From an uncultured Verrucomicrobiota bacterium (lineage in GTDB: Bacteria; Verrucomicrobiota; Verrucomicrobiia; Limisphaerales; UBA9464), in contig CAIRNV010000319.1 in NCBI GenBank assembly GCA_903880005.1, forward strand, positions 1-34,436: a stretch of DNA of 34,436 bases, read 5' to 3'. The notes beneath the pieces are model-generated. The model had not been told where the DNA came from, searched no databases, and worked only from the letters and a program-made list of their open reading frames with translations. The position numbers and the translations under genes are program-made. Below are positions 1 to 10,212 of the stretch, piece after piece (position 1 is the first letter of the stretch; each line of letters starts with the position of its first letter).

Positions 1-140
1 AGTGATTGCGAAGCAGATGCTTGCGCAAGCCGAGGAGTGAGCGAGGCGCGGGCCGGTACGAGGCCCGTAACGAGCGAACGACGAAGGATTTGCGCAAGCA
101 GATCGAGCAAGCACGACCGATCCAACTGAATCGTTCCGGC
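1..140 (+). repeat. Family A structured repeat, copy A1 (5' end cut by window)
   Basis: The right terminal repeat CCAACTGAATCGTTCCGGC occupies 122-140 and is followed by TAA. The inner stem arms are TGCTTGCGCAA (18-28) and TTGCGCAAGCA (90-100), an exact 11-bp inverted repeat. Between them are purine-rich strands that each carry GAGCGA, and a central hairpin CGGGCC, 7-nt loop, GGCCCG. The left terminal repeat would lie before position 1. Arm spacing and the 40-nt distance from right arm to element end are the same in copies A3 and A4, so this is one family. What it does is not known. Confidence 0.85.
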
Positions 141-175
141 TAAGGCTGGAGTGGGACGGTCACGAATGGAGGCCG

Positions 176-340
176 GTGGACCTCAACCGGCGGAAACGCG
201 GCAGCCCCGCCTCGGCTCGTGCTGTGTCACGTCCAGCGGCAGATTGGGTCTGCCACCCTCCGCGAAAGCCGAGTGAAAGTGGAAGCGGCTTCCGTCCGCT
301 TGCCCAGGACGGATGGGCGGCAGGATGCCGCTGCCATTCC
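176..340 (-). repeat. Family B fragment B4 (rearranged)
   Basis: This gene-free stretch resembles, on the opposite strand, the middle of element B1 (about 23411-23487). Shared pieces are the GGCGGAAACG...GGCAG...CTCGGCTC segment (about 190-218), a CCAGCGGCAG segment near 233, and an 18-nt GGCAGGATGCCGCTGCCA block near 325-342. The order is kept but spacers differ, so it is a decayed or rearranged copy. No terminal inverted repeats were found. The remaining bases 144-175 and 343-390 show nothing recognisable. Confidence 0.55.
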
Positions 341-390
341 TCCCCCCGGCGCGCAGAGGTCCGGCATCCTCGCCTTGAAGGAGAACCAGC

Positions 391-3300
391 TCAGCGCCTG
401 GGTGGGGGCACCTCGCGCACGGCGGCACCATGCGACTCGCTCAAGACCAGCAACGCGATCTTCTCGACGGACGGCAGCTCGGCCGACACGAGCGTGGGAT
501 GATCCATGCCATGGGCCTGGCCCTGGCCGGATGACCGGACGGGCACGGGGGTCGCGCGGGTCTCGTGGAGGCTCGCGTAGTCGAAGCGCCCGCGGAGGTC
601 GGTGTACCCATCCTTGAGGAATCGCACGCCGCCGCCCGCGACGCGCGCATACGCCTTCACGTAGGCCCTGGGCACCGGTTGGTCGCCCTTGGCGTCGCGC
701 AGCTCCAGGCGCCCATGGCCCTCGGACACGACAAGGCGGAAGGTGTTGGCGTGGTACGCCTGGGTCTTGCGGCGGCCACCGCCGACGACTTCCACGAGGA
801 CGTTGGCCTTCACGAACTTTTCGGGCAGGGGCACATCGATCCCCGGGGCTCCATCCGCCACGGCATGCGACGTGGTCAGGGTGGGCTTCACGATGGAGAA
901 CCGACCCGGGTCGCTCGCCACGAACGGGCTCGTGCTGAACAGGAACTCCGGGTCCATGAGGTAGTAGTTCAAGGTCACCTCGCGGACGTTGCGACTGGTG
1001 ATCCGGACCCTCCCGCCCTCCACGAGCAGGTCCACCGATGGCTCGCGGGCCGCCAACTCCGCCTCGCGCCGCTCGCGGTCCGTGTCGTCGCCCGGACGCT
1101 GCACCACCCGCCCCTCGACCTCGTCGGCCTGCGCGATGACCTCCGAGAACAACGTCCGCCACCGGTCCACGGGGTGCTTCGCGTGAACGGCGGCCATGGA
1201 GCGGGCCTCGGACACCTTGCCTTGGTAGAACGCGGCGTAGCAGCGCAGGTAGTCAAACTGGAGCCGAGTCGGGACGTCGGATGGCTTCACCTTTTCCAGG
1301 CGCCCGAGGGCTTCCTCCACCCGGTCTTGCAGGAAGAGGAAGTACACCAGCGCGAGTTGGTCGCCTGCATCCAGGGATGGCTTGTGGGCGAGGATGTCGA
1401 GCAGGCGCCGATACTGGTCCAGGAGGACGGCATTGGGGATTTGGCGCTCGGCGCCGAAGCGATGGAAGCGCTGGTTCACCCATGGCGAATACTCAAGGTG
1501 CTCGAAGGCCCGGCGCTCCACCGGGTCGATGACGACGAGGGCGTTCGAGAACCACGATCCGCAACGACGGATGAAGTCGTCCCGGTGCCGCAGCCACTCG
1601 CCCAGGATGGCGGCATCGTCATGCACGAGGGCATACCGCGCATTCGGCTCGCTCCATGCATGGCGCTCCCGCACCAGCGCCAGGAGGCGCCCCATGAAGG
1701 CGGCGCTCTTGCGGGACCGCCAGGCGACCTTCTCCAGGTCCAGCCGCGCAAGGTTCGTGCGGCCGAGGAACGCCAGCACATCGTCGTCGGTCGCCTGTTG
1801 CGAGACATGGTCCCACGACGCCGTGTCCACGCGGGACAGGCGCCGCATCACCTTGATGTCCTGCGGCCGCGCGCTGCCCGAGGGCCGCCCGGCCACGGAG
1901 GCATGCGCCGGGAAGTGCGGTTGGACGGCGTCCTCGCCCGAGGCGGGGAAGTAGAAGAAGTACTCGAACTGCTGGGTTGCATAAGGCTCCAGCCTGAGGG
2001 GGCGGCCATGCGTCATCCGGCTTCCCGCCACGGGCAAGGCTCCCTTGGGGACCTGCGTGAGGACGTCGGCCCGGATGGGCGACGACCCTGGGTTGCCCAC
2101 GACGACCCGGGCGCCATAGACGACGCCGGACTGGAACTCGCCCGTGACGAAGGCGTCCACCATCTCGTTCCCTTCGAGCCGCTTGGGTGCATCGGCCCGG
2201 AAGAAGGACTCGCTCACGAGCACCCCGCCCTGCTGTGCGGCGGGCAACGGCTGGACCTCCTTGCGAAACACGATGGCCGGCCCGCCCGCCGTGAAGGTGA
2301 GTTGACCGCCCTCGACCTTGGTCTCGTGCCTCGGGGCCTCAAAGGGAAGGTCCAGCACCGCCAACGCGAGCAGCATCTCGGTGACGTGTCGCGTCGCCTG
2401 GGCGACGTTGGTGGAGAGGAAGGCCCCCGATCCATCCCAGGCCGCGAGGTCCTTCCAGAATCCGTTGATGGGCACCAGGGAGGCGTCCTGTCGCTCGATC
2501 GGCAGGCGGTGGTAGTTGTTCTCGGCCCACTCGCGCGTCGGGCCCATCGAGCGGTGGTAGGCCTCGGCCAGCGCATTCTTTCGTCGCTCCAGTACCCGCC
2601 CGAGCTCCAGGCGGTCGAGGGCCTCCTGTTGGATTCCGAAACGCAGGGCGTCGCCCTGGGGCTTCGCGTCCAGCATGTCGAGGTTCGGCACCGGCCCGTT
2701 TTGTGGCCCGGAACGCTTGTCCTTGCTGAGGCCGGGATCCGCCTTGGCCAACCCACGTCGCCGCAGCGTCTCCGGCTCGGCCGGCCTTCCCATCATGCCG
2801 CCCAAGGCACCGGCTCCCCCCGCGGCCGCCGCGGGCATGGCGGCGGCTGGGACGACCACGGGTTGATCTGACGCGGCGGCTTGGTCGAACTCCATCAAGC
2901 CCCGCTCCCCTCCCCCGGCGCGGCCCGCCATCGCTCGCCCGCGCAAGGCGAACTCGAACATCCGCCGGGCTTCCTCCGGATCAGGAGGCAACAACTGCCA
3001 CTGCTCAAAAAGGTGCCGCGCCCCGGCCTCGCGTTGACCCGGGATGCGGCGCCCCAGCAACGCGCGCTCCGCCATGTTCAGCCGCCCGTGGGCCCATGGG
3101 CCCAGGTGACGCCGCAAGTCCAGCCCAAGCAGGTATTCGTCCATGAACGTCTTGTCCCTCTTGTTGGCGAGGTACGGGCGGACGACCTCGGCGAAGAAGG
3201 CGGGGTCCTTGCGTTCGAGGAAGAGGTTCAGCTCATGGCATGCAAACTCCGAGTAGCGCGCCCGCTTCTCCTCCGCCGACAAGCTCGGCCAACGCGTGAC

Positions 3301-6300
3301 GAAGGCGAACTGCGCAAGCGTCGGGTCGGGTCGCACCGAGAGGAACATGGCGTGGATGGAGGCGAGCGTGTCGTACACCTCGATGGCTGCCCCCGCTGCG
3401 GCGGGCATCGTGAGCACGGTCCCCTTGGACACCAGGTCCACCTGCTGGCGCTCCACGGCGCCGCCGGCCACGTCGAGGGTTCGCGCCAGGCGCAGGTCGC
3501 GAAGCCGGGTCACCTGGCCGGGCACGACGTGCGCCGACCACGCGGCCTGGTCGCCATCCTCCACCAGCACCTGGACGAGTTGCCGGTCCCCCAGGGCGGA
3601 GCCCGGGAGCTGCACGCGGCCCTGGGAATCCGGGACGAGGTTCCACCACGACGGGGACGCCTCCGCGAGGAAGTCGATGTTCGGGTCCGTCCCGGCGGTG
3701 GCTCTCAACCCCGCATCCATCATGGCCGCCGCCATCTTCGCCGCAGCCATCTCGCCACGGGTGGATGGCGCCTCGAATCCCGCGTTGGCCGTCGTCGCGG
3801 CCCCCTCGGTCTCACGCTTGTCCCAGGGGTTCAGGAGCAGGCCCGGCCGCGCCAGCATGTTGCCGGGGAACTTGGCGGCGTAGCGCCGGTCCAGGATGTA
3901 GCGATGCTCGTCGCCGATCTCGCGGCCGCCCGAGTAGAGGTTGGGCAGGCGCTCAGGCACCGCGACCTCGCCCCCGCGCATCCCACCGGCCAACGAGGCG
4001 AACAAGGACCACGGGGGACGGAACCGTCCCGCGACCACGTGCACGCGGGTACGAGGCGTCGCGTTGCGCACCTGCACGACCAGGCGGTTCGTGTCCACCG
4101 ACACCGTCGCGACCACCGGGCGCACCTGCACGGCCTCCAGGCGCCGGTTCTCCCCGACGATCCACCGCCCGACCCCAACCCCCGCAGCGACGCGCACGTC
4201 CATCTCGCGGACCCCGCCTTGCCGGACCCGGAGCCGATAGTCGCCCGGGGCGAGCCCGCGAATGGCCACGGCCCCATCCGCCAGCGTCGCCGCGCCCGAG
4301 CGATCCGCCACGGGCCTCCCGGCACGCAGTTCCAGCAAGGACAAGTCCCCGTCCTTGAGGTCGCCGTCCCACGGCAACTCCAAGGCCTGGCCCGCCATCA
4401 AGTGCCACGAAGGAAGCCAGTTCCGCCGTGCCACCTCGGGGACCAGCTCTGCGGTGTGAGCGCCCGAAGGCAACCCCGCGAGCACCAGCTCGATGCCCTC
4501 CAGTGTACCCAGGCCGACACGCCCCTCGGCGTCCGTGCGCACCGCGATCGTCTCCGTCGCATCGTACCCGAGCCGCCGAACTTGCAGCTCGACGACTTGG
4601 TCCGGCATGGCCTCGCCGTTGCGCCCCAGCACCTCCAGCGAATGCCCGCCCGCATGGCGCACGAAATGCACCGCCATCACGGAGGGCGTGGGATCGGTCC
4701 CGTTCACGCGCCATTCCTTGCTGGCCGACAACGCCCGCTTCTCGCCGCCCGCCGTCAGGCGGGCGACCTTGCCCGACAAGGTGACGGACAGCGTGGCGAG
4801 CCGGTCGGGCACGCGGAAGGCCTGGGTATGGACCCCGGACTCGCCCAGGCCCGCCGCCGGCCTCTCCAGCGTCGAGGTGATCCCGTCGTGGGTGGTCGAT
4901 CGAATTTGCAACGTGGCCTCCTCCAGGAGACCCGACGCCACTTGCTCGCCGTTCAACCGGACGATGGGCCGCACGACCAGCGTGGCCTCCCGTCCCGAAA
5001 GCAACTGCTCGCGATCGACGTGGAAGCGCGCGTCCAACTCATACGACTCCCCCGCATGTTCGAAGCTGGTCAGGCTCGCGAAGCTGCCATCCGGGTTGGA
5101 CAGCACCACCGGCCGGCGCCCGGGCGTGGCCGTGAAGGGCACCTGGATGCGCCCCGTGTCGTGGGCGGCGAGCCGTCGTCCGTCCAGCCAGGCGACCGCG
5201 TTGGTGACGGGCTTGCGCGCCTCGTCCAAAACCAGCAGCTCCACCCCCCCGGCGCCCGGCTGTTGGAGGGCCGTGTACTGGCCCGACCTCAGGAGGGCGC
5301 GCGAGGAACGTCCCCCGCCAATGAACTCAACCAGCCACGCCCCGCGTCGCCCCTTGAGTTCCGGGAAGGCAAACGTCCGCTCCACCCGGCGAAACGGGGA
5401 GGACTCCCCCTCGTGCGACTGCTCGATGTTGGCCACCAAGCCGTCCACGGGCAGGTCCGTGTTCAACTGCCGTCCCTGCGCGAGGTAGTACCCCAGCGTG
5501 TTGATCTCGTGCACGCGCACCAGAAGCCGCGCCGTGTTCTTCAGGTGCACCTTCACCGAGACCTCCGCGCCCGGGACGACGAATGCCGGGTTCGTGGGCG
5601 ACAGCTCGATGTCCACGCGGTCCCGCAAGGCTTGGTAGGCCGATGGCTCCAGCATCGAGGCCCACTTCTCGGGGTCGCCCTTGCCCGAAGTAATCTTGGC
5701 CTCGGCGAACACCGGCTTGACCCACGTGTCCCGCAGCCACTCGGTCCAGGGCTCCCACGCCTCATCGTCGGCCGCGAAGTGAAGGAAGAACTCGCGCACG
5801 AGTGGCTCCTCGCCGGCCACGGGCGGCAGGCCGAGCGCCAAGTCTCCGAACCCCGCTGTGACATCCACCGGGTGACGGCCAGCATCCGTCCCCTGGAGCA
5901 GCCGGGGGCTGACGTGGGGAAGCGGCCTGGGAAGCTTGAGGTACTCCACGAAACGCGCCCGGTCCCAGACGCCCCGTTGCCGGTCCAGCTGGAGCCTCCC
6001 GTGAAGCACGTGGGCCTTCAGGCTGTTGAACCGCTGCGGCAAGCCCTGCACCAAGTCCCACACCCGCCCCAGCCACGCGTCGCGCTCCCCCAGGTCCATG
6101 TCGCGGTCCGCGTCCGCGCCCGGCGCGAGCCGCCGGATGCGCTCGTGCACGTAGGCGTCCTGCGTGGCCACCACGGGCGCGAGCTCGCGCAGGCGGTCGA
6201 GCTGACCGGGCAGCAGCATCCGGTGCACCTCGAACTCCCCGAAGCCCCGGCTGCCCTCGGCCAGCAAGTCCTCGGCAACCCACTCGACGAGCCCCGGGAT

Positions 6301-6864
6301 CGACGGCCATCGGATGCGTTGCAGCAAGGCCCGCCTCTGGGACGGGCGCAGCGGCCGCTTCTCGCGCACGATCTCCTCCAGGACCTGCTCCGACGCGCCG
6401 CCGAGGTCGTCCGCGGCCAGCACGCGGCCGAGGTAGGCCTCGCGTGAAATCCGCGAGGCATCGAGAACGGAGGGAAGCTCGGGGGGGCGATCCGGCAGCA
6501 CCTGCACGTGCTCGAGATGCGGACGGAGCTGGTCGCGAAGGTAGGCCATGGTCTTGCGGGGATCCTGGCCATGCGCGAGCAACGCCTCGCGGTTCAGGAT
6601 CTCGCGACGAAGGAGGGATTCGGGAAAGCGCTTGCCCCAGGCCTCGAGCACCTCGGCCAGGCGCGGGGCCTGGCCGGTGTTCTGCCAGTGCAGCGCATGG
6701 AAGAAGTAATGCTCCTCCGTGCCGGGCACGAGCCGCGCAAGGACGGCCTCCCGGTCCTCGGCGAGAACAAAGGCCTCGACAAACCCGGGGCCATCGGCAG
6801 CCGCAAGGCGAGCCATGATCGCCACGCACCACCACGCGCCCACCCAAGCAAGAATCGTCTTCAT
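391..6864 (-). CDS. Giant secreted alpha-2-macroglobulin-like (MG2-type) protein
   Basis: A 2157-aa protein that begins with a signal peptide (MKTILAWVGAWWCVAIMARLAAAD, cleavage likely after AAA). The start at 6864 gives that signal peptide; an upstream in-frame ATG would put a basic extension before it. A GGGAG-like ribosome site lies about ten bases upstream. The first ~400 residues look helical. Around 440-560 is a macroglobulin-like beta domain (VEISLTNPA/FVVPGAEVSVKVHLKNT...INTLGYYLAQGR...DGLVANIEQ). Several beta or carboxypeptidase-regulatory-like domains follow, then an Ala/Gly-rich linker (VVVPAAAMPAAAAGGAGALGGMMGR), helical repeats, and a C-terminal regulatory-like domain ending LLVLSESHGAAVREVPPP. 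No thioester motif (CGEQ) was seen. Similar very long proteins occur in Verrucomicrobia and Planctomycetes; the role is unknown, with envelope protection or protein binding only a guess from the fold. It lies downstream of the topoisomerase gene on the same strand, separated by repeat A2. Confidence 0.7.
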   Translation of the reverse strand: MKTILAWVGAWWCVAIMARLAAADGPGFVEAFVLAEDREAVLARLVPGTEEHYFFHALHWQNTGQAPRLAEVLEAWGKRFPESLLRREILNREALLAHGQDPRKTMAYLRDQLRPHLEHVQVLPDRPPELPSVLDASRISREAYLGRVLAADDLGGASEQVLEEIVREKRPLRPSQRRALLQRIRWPSIPGLVEWVAEDLLAEGSRGFGEFEVHRMLLPGQLDRLRELAPVVATQDAYVHERIRRLAPGADADRDMDLGERDAWLGRVWDLVQGLPQRFNSLKAHVLHGRLQLDRQRGVWDRARFVEYLKLPRPLPHVSPRLLQGTDAGRHPVDVTAGFGDLALGLPPVAGEEPLVREFFLHFAADDEAWEPWTEWLRDTWVKPVFAEAKITSGKGDPEKWASMLEPSAYQALRDRVDIELSPTNPAFVVPGAEVSVKVHLKNTARLLVRVHEINTLGYYLAQGRQLNTDLPVDGLVANIEQSHEGESSPFRRVERTFAFPELKGRRGAWLVEFIGGGRSSRALLRSGQYTALQQPGAGGVELLVLDEARKPVTNAVAWLDGRRLAAHDTGRIQVPFTATPGRRPVVLSNPDGSFASLTSFEHAGESYELDARFHVDREQLLSGREATLVVRPIVRLNGEQVASGLLEEATLQIRSTTHDGITSTLERPAAGLGESGVHTQAFRVPDRLATLSVTLSGKVARLTAGGEKRALSASKEWRVNGTDPTPSVMAVHFVRHAGGHSLEVLGRNGEAMPDQVVELQVRRLGYDATETIAVRTDAEGRVGLGTLEGIELVLAGLPSGAHTAELVPEVARRNWLPSWHLMAGQALELPWDGDLKDGDLSLLELRAGRPVADRSGAATLADGAVAIRGLAPGDYRLRVRQGGVREMDVRVAAGVGVGRWIVGENRRLEAVQVRPVVATVSVDTNRLVVQVRNATPRTRVHVVAGRFRPPWSLFASLAGGMRGGEVAVPERLPNLYSGGREIGDEHRYILDRRYAAKFPGNMLARPGLLLNPWDKRETEGAATTANAGFEAPSTRGEMAAAKMAAAMMDAGLRATAGTDPNIDFLAEASPSWWNLVPDSQGRVQLPGSALGDRQLVQVLVEDGDQAAWSAHVVPGQVTRLRDLRLARTLDVAGGAVERQQVDLVSKGTVLTMPAAAGAAIEVYDTLASIHAMFLSVRPDPTLAQFAFVTRWPSLSAEEKRARYSEFACHELNLFLERKDPAFFAEVVRPYLANKRDKTFMDEYLLGLDLRRHLGPWAHGRLNMAERALLGRRIPGQREAGARHLFEQWQLLPPDPEEARRMFEFALRGRAMAGRAGGGERGLMEFDQAAASDQPVVVPAAAMPAAAAGGAGALGGMMGRPAEPETLRRRGLAKADPGLSKDKRSGPQNGPVPNLDMLDAKPQGDALRFGIQQEALDRLELGRVLERRKNALAEAYHRSMGPTREWAENNYHRLPIERQDASLVPINGFWKDLAAWDGSGAFLSTNVAQATRHVTEMLLALAVLDLPFEAPRHETKVEGGQLTFTAGGPAIVFRKEVQPLPAAQQGGVLVSESFFRADAPKRLEGNEMVDAFVTGEFQSGVVYGARVVVGNPGSSPIRADVLTQVPKGALPVAGSRMTHGRPLRLEPYATQQFEYFFYFPASGEDAVQPHFPAHASVAGRPSGSARPQDIKVMRRLSRVDTASWDHVSQQATDDDVLAFLGRTNLARLDLEKVAWRSRKSAAFMGRLLALVRERHAWSEPNARYALVHDDAAILGEWLRHRDDFIRRCGSWFSNALVVIDPVERRAFEHLEYSPWVNQRFHRFGAERQIPNAVLLDQYRRLLDILAHKPSLDAGDQLALVYFLFLQDRVEEALGRLEKVKPSDVPTRLQFDYLRCYAAFYQGKVSEARSMAAVHAKHPVDRWRTLFSEVIAQADEVEGRVVQRPGDDTDRERREAELAAREPSVDLLVEGGRVRITSRNVREVTLNYYLMDPEFLFSTSPFVASDPGRFSIVKPTLTTSHAVADGAPGIDVPLPEKFVKANVLVEVVGGGRRKTQAYHANTFRLVVSEGHGRLELRDAKGDQPVPRAYVKAYARVAGGGVRFLKDGYTDLRGRFDYASLHETRATPVPVRSSGQGQAHGMDHPTLVSAELPSVEKIALLVLSESHGAAVREVPPPRR

Positions 6865-6989
6865 TTCATTCAATCTCCCGGGTCCGCGGCAGGCCGCACC
6901 CCTCCGGATGACGCACGGCACGGCCGTTTGTTAGGAACTTTGTCGTCCGAGGGCCCGGCGCACGCTCCCACGCCGTCCCGGGATGAAGG

Positions 6990-7154
6990 ATGAAGGCCCA
7001 CCCATCGCGGATGGCAAGCGCGCCGTGCCGGCGCGTGAGGGCGACGGAAGCGAGGCGGGCCGATCTCCCGCAGGCACGGGACAACGATCGAACGACGAGG
7101 GAATTGCGGAGGCAGATCGAGCCAGCACGACCGATCCAATTGAATCGTCCCGGC
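6990..7154 (+). repeat. Family A structured repeat, copy A2 (diverged left half)
   Basis: The right third matches the family closely (GATCGAG.CAGCACGACCGATC then the terminal repeat CCAATTGAATCGTCCCGGC ending at 7154). The next three bases, TCA, are the reverse complement of the TGA stop of the topoisomerase gene, so the element is flush with that stop. The left half is degraded: the partner arm for TTGCGGAGGCA is not recognisable and the central hairpin is altered. The left boundary is estimated from the 165-bp length of copy A4. It fills most of the space between topB and the large secreted-protein gene. Confidence 0.6.
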
Positions 7155-9971
7155 TCAGGAATCGGGAAACTCGAACTCCACCTTGGTCTTGCCCTTGAGG
7201 ACGAGGTGGGCCTTGAAGGGCCGGCCGGACCGGCTGGTGAATCCATCGAGCAGGTCCGTGCGACCGTCCTTGATCAGCTTGCCAAGCTGCTCCGGCTCGA
7301 TGGCGCGCCCGAGGATCGTCCGTCCCACCTTGAAGGCGCAGCGCTTCTCGGCGGCCTGTGTGCGCTCGCAGACATACTGGTCCCCGCCCACGTAGATGGC
7401 GCCCTTGCACTTGGGGCAGGCGCCCAGGGAAGCCTGGCCCGTGAAGTCATGGACCACCGGGGCGGCGGCCGCCTTGCCGGGGCCCTTGCGTTCCCTGGGA
7501 GGAAACTCGAAGCCCACCTTGCCGTCCTTGTACACGAGGAAGGCCTCGAACTTCCGGTTGGTCTTCCGGGACACGAACCCCTTCAGCAGCTCCGTGCGCC
7601 CCTCCGCCAACAAGCGCCCCACCTGAACCCGGTCCACCGGTTGGCCCAGGATGATGGCGCCCGTGCGGAAGTCGCAGCTCTTGCCCGGCCCCACGGACTT
7701 CTCGCACATGTAGTTGACCCCGTTCTCGAACACGCGGGCGTGACACTTGGGGCAGGCACCCACGGGCTCCCGGCCCGAGAAGTCCACGGGCTTCTCCTCG
7801 CCGCCCTCGCCCTCGGCCCCGTCGTCGCCAAAGTCAAACTTGGCCTCGTGCTCCGCGTTGAGGCGCATCACGGCGGAGAACGGGCGTCCCAGCTTGGAGC
7901 GGAAGCCCTGCAAGGGGCCAATCTGGCGGTCGCGCACCAACGTCTCCACCTCCTCCGGGTCGAACATGCGCCCGGAGATGACCTTGCGGATGGCGAAGGC
8001 GCATTGCGTGCACTTGAACTCGCGGAACTTCTCGTGGACCTCGGACCCGCAACGCGGGCACGGCGTGGTCAGCTTGCCGAAGTCGCCCGGGATCGTGTCC
8101 TTGTCGTACAGCTTCGCCTTCCGGACCATCTCCTCGGTGAACTGGCGGATGTCGGACATGAACTCGTCACGGCCCAGGGTGCCCTGCTCCATCCGCTTCA
8201 GGCGGAACTCCCATTCGCCGGTGAGGTCGGGCCGGGTGAGCTCGGAGACGCCCAGGCCGCCGAGAAGCTGGATCAATGAGAAGGCCTTCGCGGTCGCCAT
8301 GAGTTCCCGTCCCTGCCGCAGCAGGTAGCCCTCGGTGATCAAGCCCTCGATGATCGACGCCCGCGTGGCCGGCGTCCCGAGGCCTCGCTCCGCCATGGCG
8401 TCCCGCAACTCGTCGTCCTCGACGGCCTTGCCCGCGCCCTCCATGGCGCTCAGCAACGTGGCCTCCGTGAAGCGCGCCGGGGGCTTCGTCGTCGATTCCT
8501 TCACGTCGATGGCCGTCGTCTGCACCGTCTCGCCGCTCCGCACCGGCGCGAGGTTCGGGGTCTCGTCGTCCTGGGCGGCCTCCTTCCCATAGACCTCCAT
8601 CCAGCCCGCCTTCACCAGCACCTTGCCCACGCTCTTGAAGGGCTCGCCCTCCACGCGCGTGACGCGCGTCGTCTCGAGGAACTCCGCGGCCGGATAAAAA
8701 ATGGCGAGGAAGCGCCGCGCCACCATCTCGAAGAGCTTCTGTTCCGCCTCGCTCAGCCCCTTGGGCACCACGCCGGTCGGGATGATCGCGAAGTGGTCGC
8801 TGACCTTGGCGTTGTTGAACACGCGCTTGTTCGGGCGAAGCCAGCCCTCGCTCAGGATGCGCCCGGCGAAGCCGCCAAAGTGCAGGCCGGCGGCCTCCGG
8901 CTCCGTCCATCCCTGCAGCGTCTTCCGCACGGTCCCGAGGTAGTCCTCCGGCAGGTGGCGCGAGTCGGTACGGGGATACGTCAGGACCTTGTGCCGCTCG
9001 TAGAGCGCCTGGGCGATGGCCAGCGTGTTCTTGGCGCTGAACCCGAACCGGCCGTTCGCCTCCCGTTGCAACGTCGTCAGGTCATACAGCAACGGCGAGA
9101 GCTGCGACGCCGCCTTGCTCTCCTCCGTCACCACCCCCGGCTTGCCCTCGCACCGGGCACGAATGCCCTCCGCGCGCTCCCGGTCCCACAAGCGCTCCGC
9201 CCGAAGGTCCACGTCGGCATCCTTCCCCTCCGGCTTGCGAAACGCCTCGTCAAACCAACGTCCCACGTAGGAGCCGCCCGATCCCGCGAACGTCCCCTGC
9301 ACCTCCCAGTAGGCACGCGGGACGAACCGTCGAATCCGGTCCTCGCGCTCCACCACGATGGCCAGCGTCGGGGTCTGCACCCGGCCCACCGTCGTCAGGA
9401 AGAACCCGCCCGACTTGCTGTTGAACGCCGTCATCGCCCTCGTCCCGTTGATCCCCACCAGCCAATCCGCCTCGGACCGGCATCGCGACGCGTCGGCGAG
9501 GGGACGCATCTCGGCGTCGGACCGCAGCCGCGCGAACCCGTCGCGGATGGCCTGCGGGGTCATGGACTGCAGCCAGAGGCGCTGGACGGGCTGCCGGGCG
9601 CCGGTGTAGGCGACGATGTTGCGGAAGATGAGCTCGCCCTCACGGCCGGCGTCGCAGGCGTTCACGAGCGTCTCCACGTCCTTGCGCTTCGCCAAGCGGG
9701 CCAGCGCCTTGAGCTGGTCCTGCCCCTTGTCCGTGGGGGCCAGCCCGAACCGCGGCGGCAGGTGCGGGAGCGCGGCGAAGGACCACTTGCCCTTCTTCAC
9801 CTCAAACTCCTCCGGCACCACCAACTCGAGCAAATGCCCCACCGCGAACGACACCACGGCGGCGTCGCTTTCATAGAAGGTGCCGGATTTGTCCTTCTTG
9901 AAGCCCCCCAGCGCCCGCGTGATGTCCGCGGCAACCGACGGCTTCTCGGCGATGATCAGTGGCTTGCCCAT
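7155..9971 (-). CDS. topB: DNA topoisomerase III (type IA)
   Basis: A 938-aa type IA topoisomerase that cuts and rejoins single DNA strands. The start at 9971 gives MGKPLIIAEKPSVAADI, the usual N-terminus of the Toprim domain; longer in-frame extensions are GC-rich read-through. Visible motifs are EKPS (9-12), the Toprim acidic motif DAGREGELIFR (107-117), SGGFFLTTVGRVQTPTLA (187-204) and the catalytic tyrosine in TYPRTDSRHLPEDY (Tyr332). The C-terminus is long: a CPRCG...CTQC zinc ribbon, then two more repeats starting GACPKC, each followed by a GFxSRxxRxFxAxLV unit. Three zinc-ribbon repeats make it longer than E. coli TopB (653 aa) and more like TopB/TopA variants of other phyla. The stop is the TGA touching repeat A2. 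It diverges from the alcohol dehydrogenase gene across about 240 bp (9972-10212) in which no clear signal was seen. Confidence 0.93.
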   Translation of the reverse strand: MGKPLIIAEKPSVAADITRALGGFKKDKSGTFYESDAAVVSFAVGHLLELVVPEEFEVKKGKWSFAALPHLPPRFGLAPTDKGQDQLKALARLAKRKDVETLVNACDAGREGELIFRNIVAYTGARQPVQRLWLQSMTPQAIRDGFARLRSDAEMRPLADASRCRSEADWLVGINGTRAMTAFNSKSGGFFLTTVGRVQTPTLAIVVEREDRIRRFVPRAYWEVQGTFAGSGGSYVGRWFDEAFRKPEGKDADVDLRAERLWDRERAEGIRARCEGKPGVVTEESKAASQLSPLLYDLTTLQREANGRFGFSAKNTLAIAQALYERHKVLTYPRTDSRHLPEDYLGTVRKTLQGWTEPEAAGLHFGGFAGRILSEGWLRPNKRVFNNAKVSDHFAIIPTGVVPKGLSEAEQKLFEMVARRFLAIFYPAAEFLETTRVTRVEGEPFKSVGKVLVKAGWMEVYGKEAAQDDETPNLAPVRSGETVQTTAIDVKESTTKPPARFTEATLLSAMEGAGKAVEDDELRDAMAERGLGTPATRASIIEGLITEGYLLRQGRELMATAKAFSLIQLLGGLGVSELTRPDLTGEWEFRLKRMEQGTLGRDEFMSDIRQFTEEMVRKAKLYDKDTIPGDFGKLTTPCPRCGSEVHEKFREFKCTQCAFAIRKVISGRMFDPEEVETLVRDRQIGPLQGFRSKLGRPFSAVMRLNAEHEAKFDFGDDGAEGEGGEEKPVDFSGREPVGACPKCHARVFENGVNYMCEKSVGPGKSCDFRTGAIILGQPVDRVQVGRLLAEGRTELLKGFVSRKTNRKFEAFLVYKDGKVGFEFPPRERKGPGKAAAAPVVHDFTGQASLGACPKCKGAIYVGGDQYVCERTQAAEKRCAFKVGRTILGRAIEPEQLGKLIKDGRTDLLDGFTSRSGRPFKAHLVLKGKTKVEFEFPDS

Positions 9972-10212
9972 GGTCAAGAGGCGGACGTGTAACCGCCCGG
10001 GCGGCAACGCGGCAAGGACGGATTCCGGCGATGACGCGCGCACGTCCGGCCCCAGCGGCCCCAGCTCGGGGCGAAAACACGGCACGGCGTTGCCGGCAAA
10101 CGACGCGTCGCAGGCCGCACGCGGTATTCCTTCCACCGACGCGACCATCCCCCTTGCTCCCGATGGAACATTCCTGTCCCGGCGAGGTTTGCCTTCGCCA
10201 CGGGGTGCCGGA

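Noticed and set aside
565-2871. Very long plus-strand open frames opposite the giant secreted-protein gene (565-2871 and 2881-6447).
   Set aside because: They are antisense shadows in GC-rich DNA, with His/Arg/Gly-rich composition and no motifs; the minus-strand protein has a signal peptide and domain structure.
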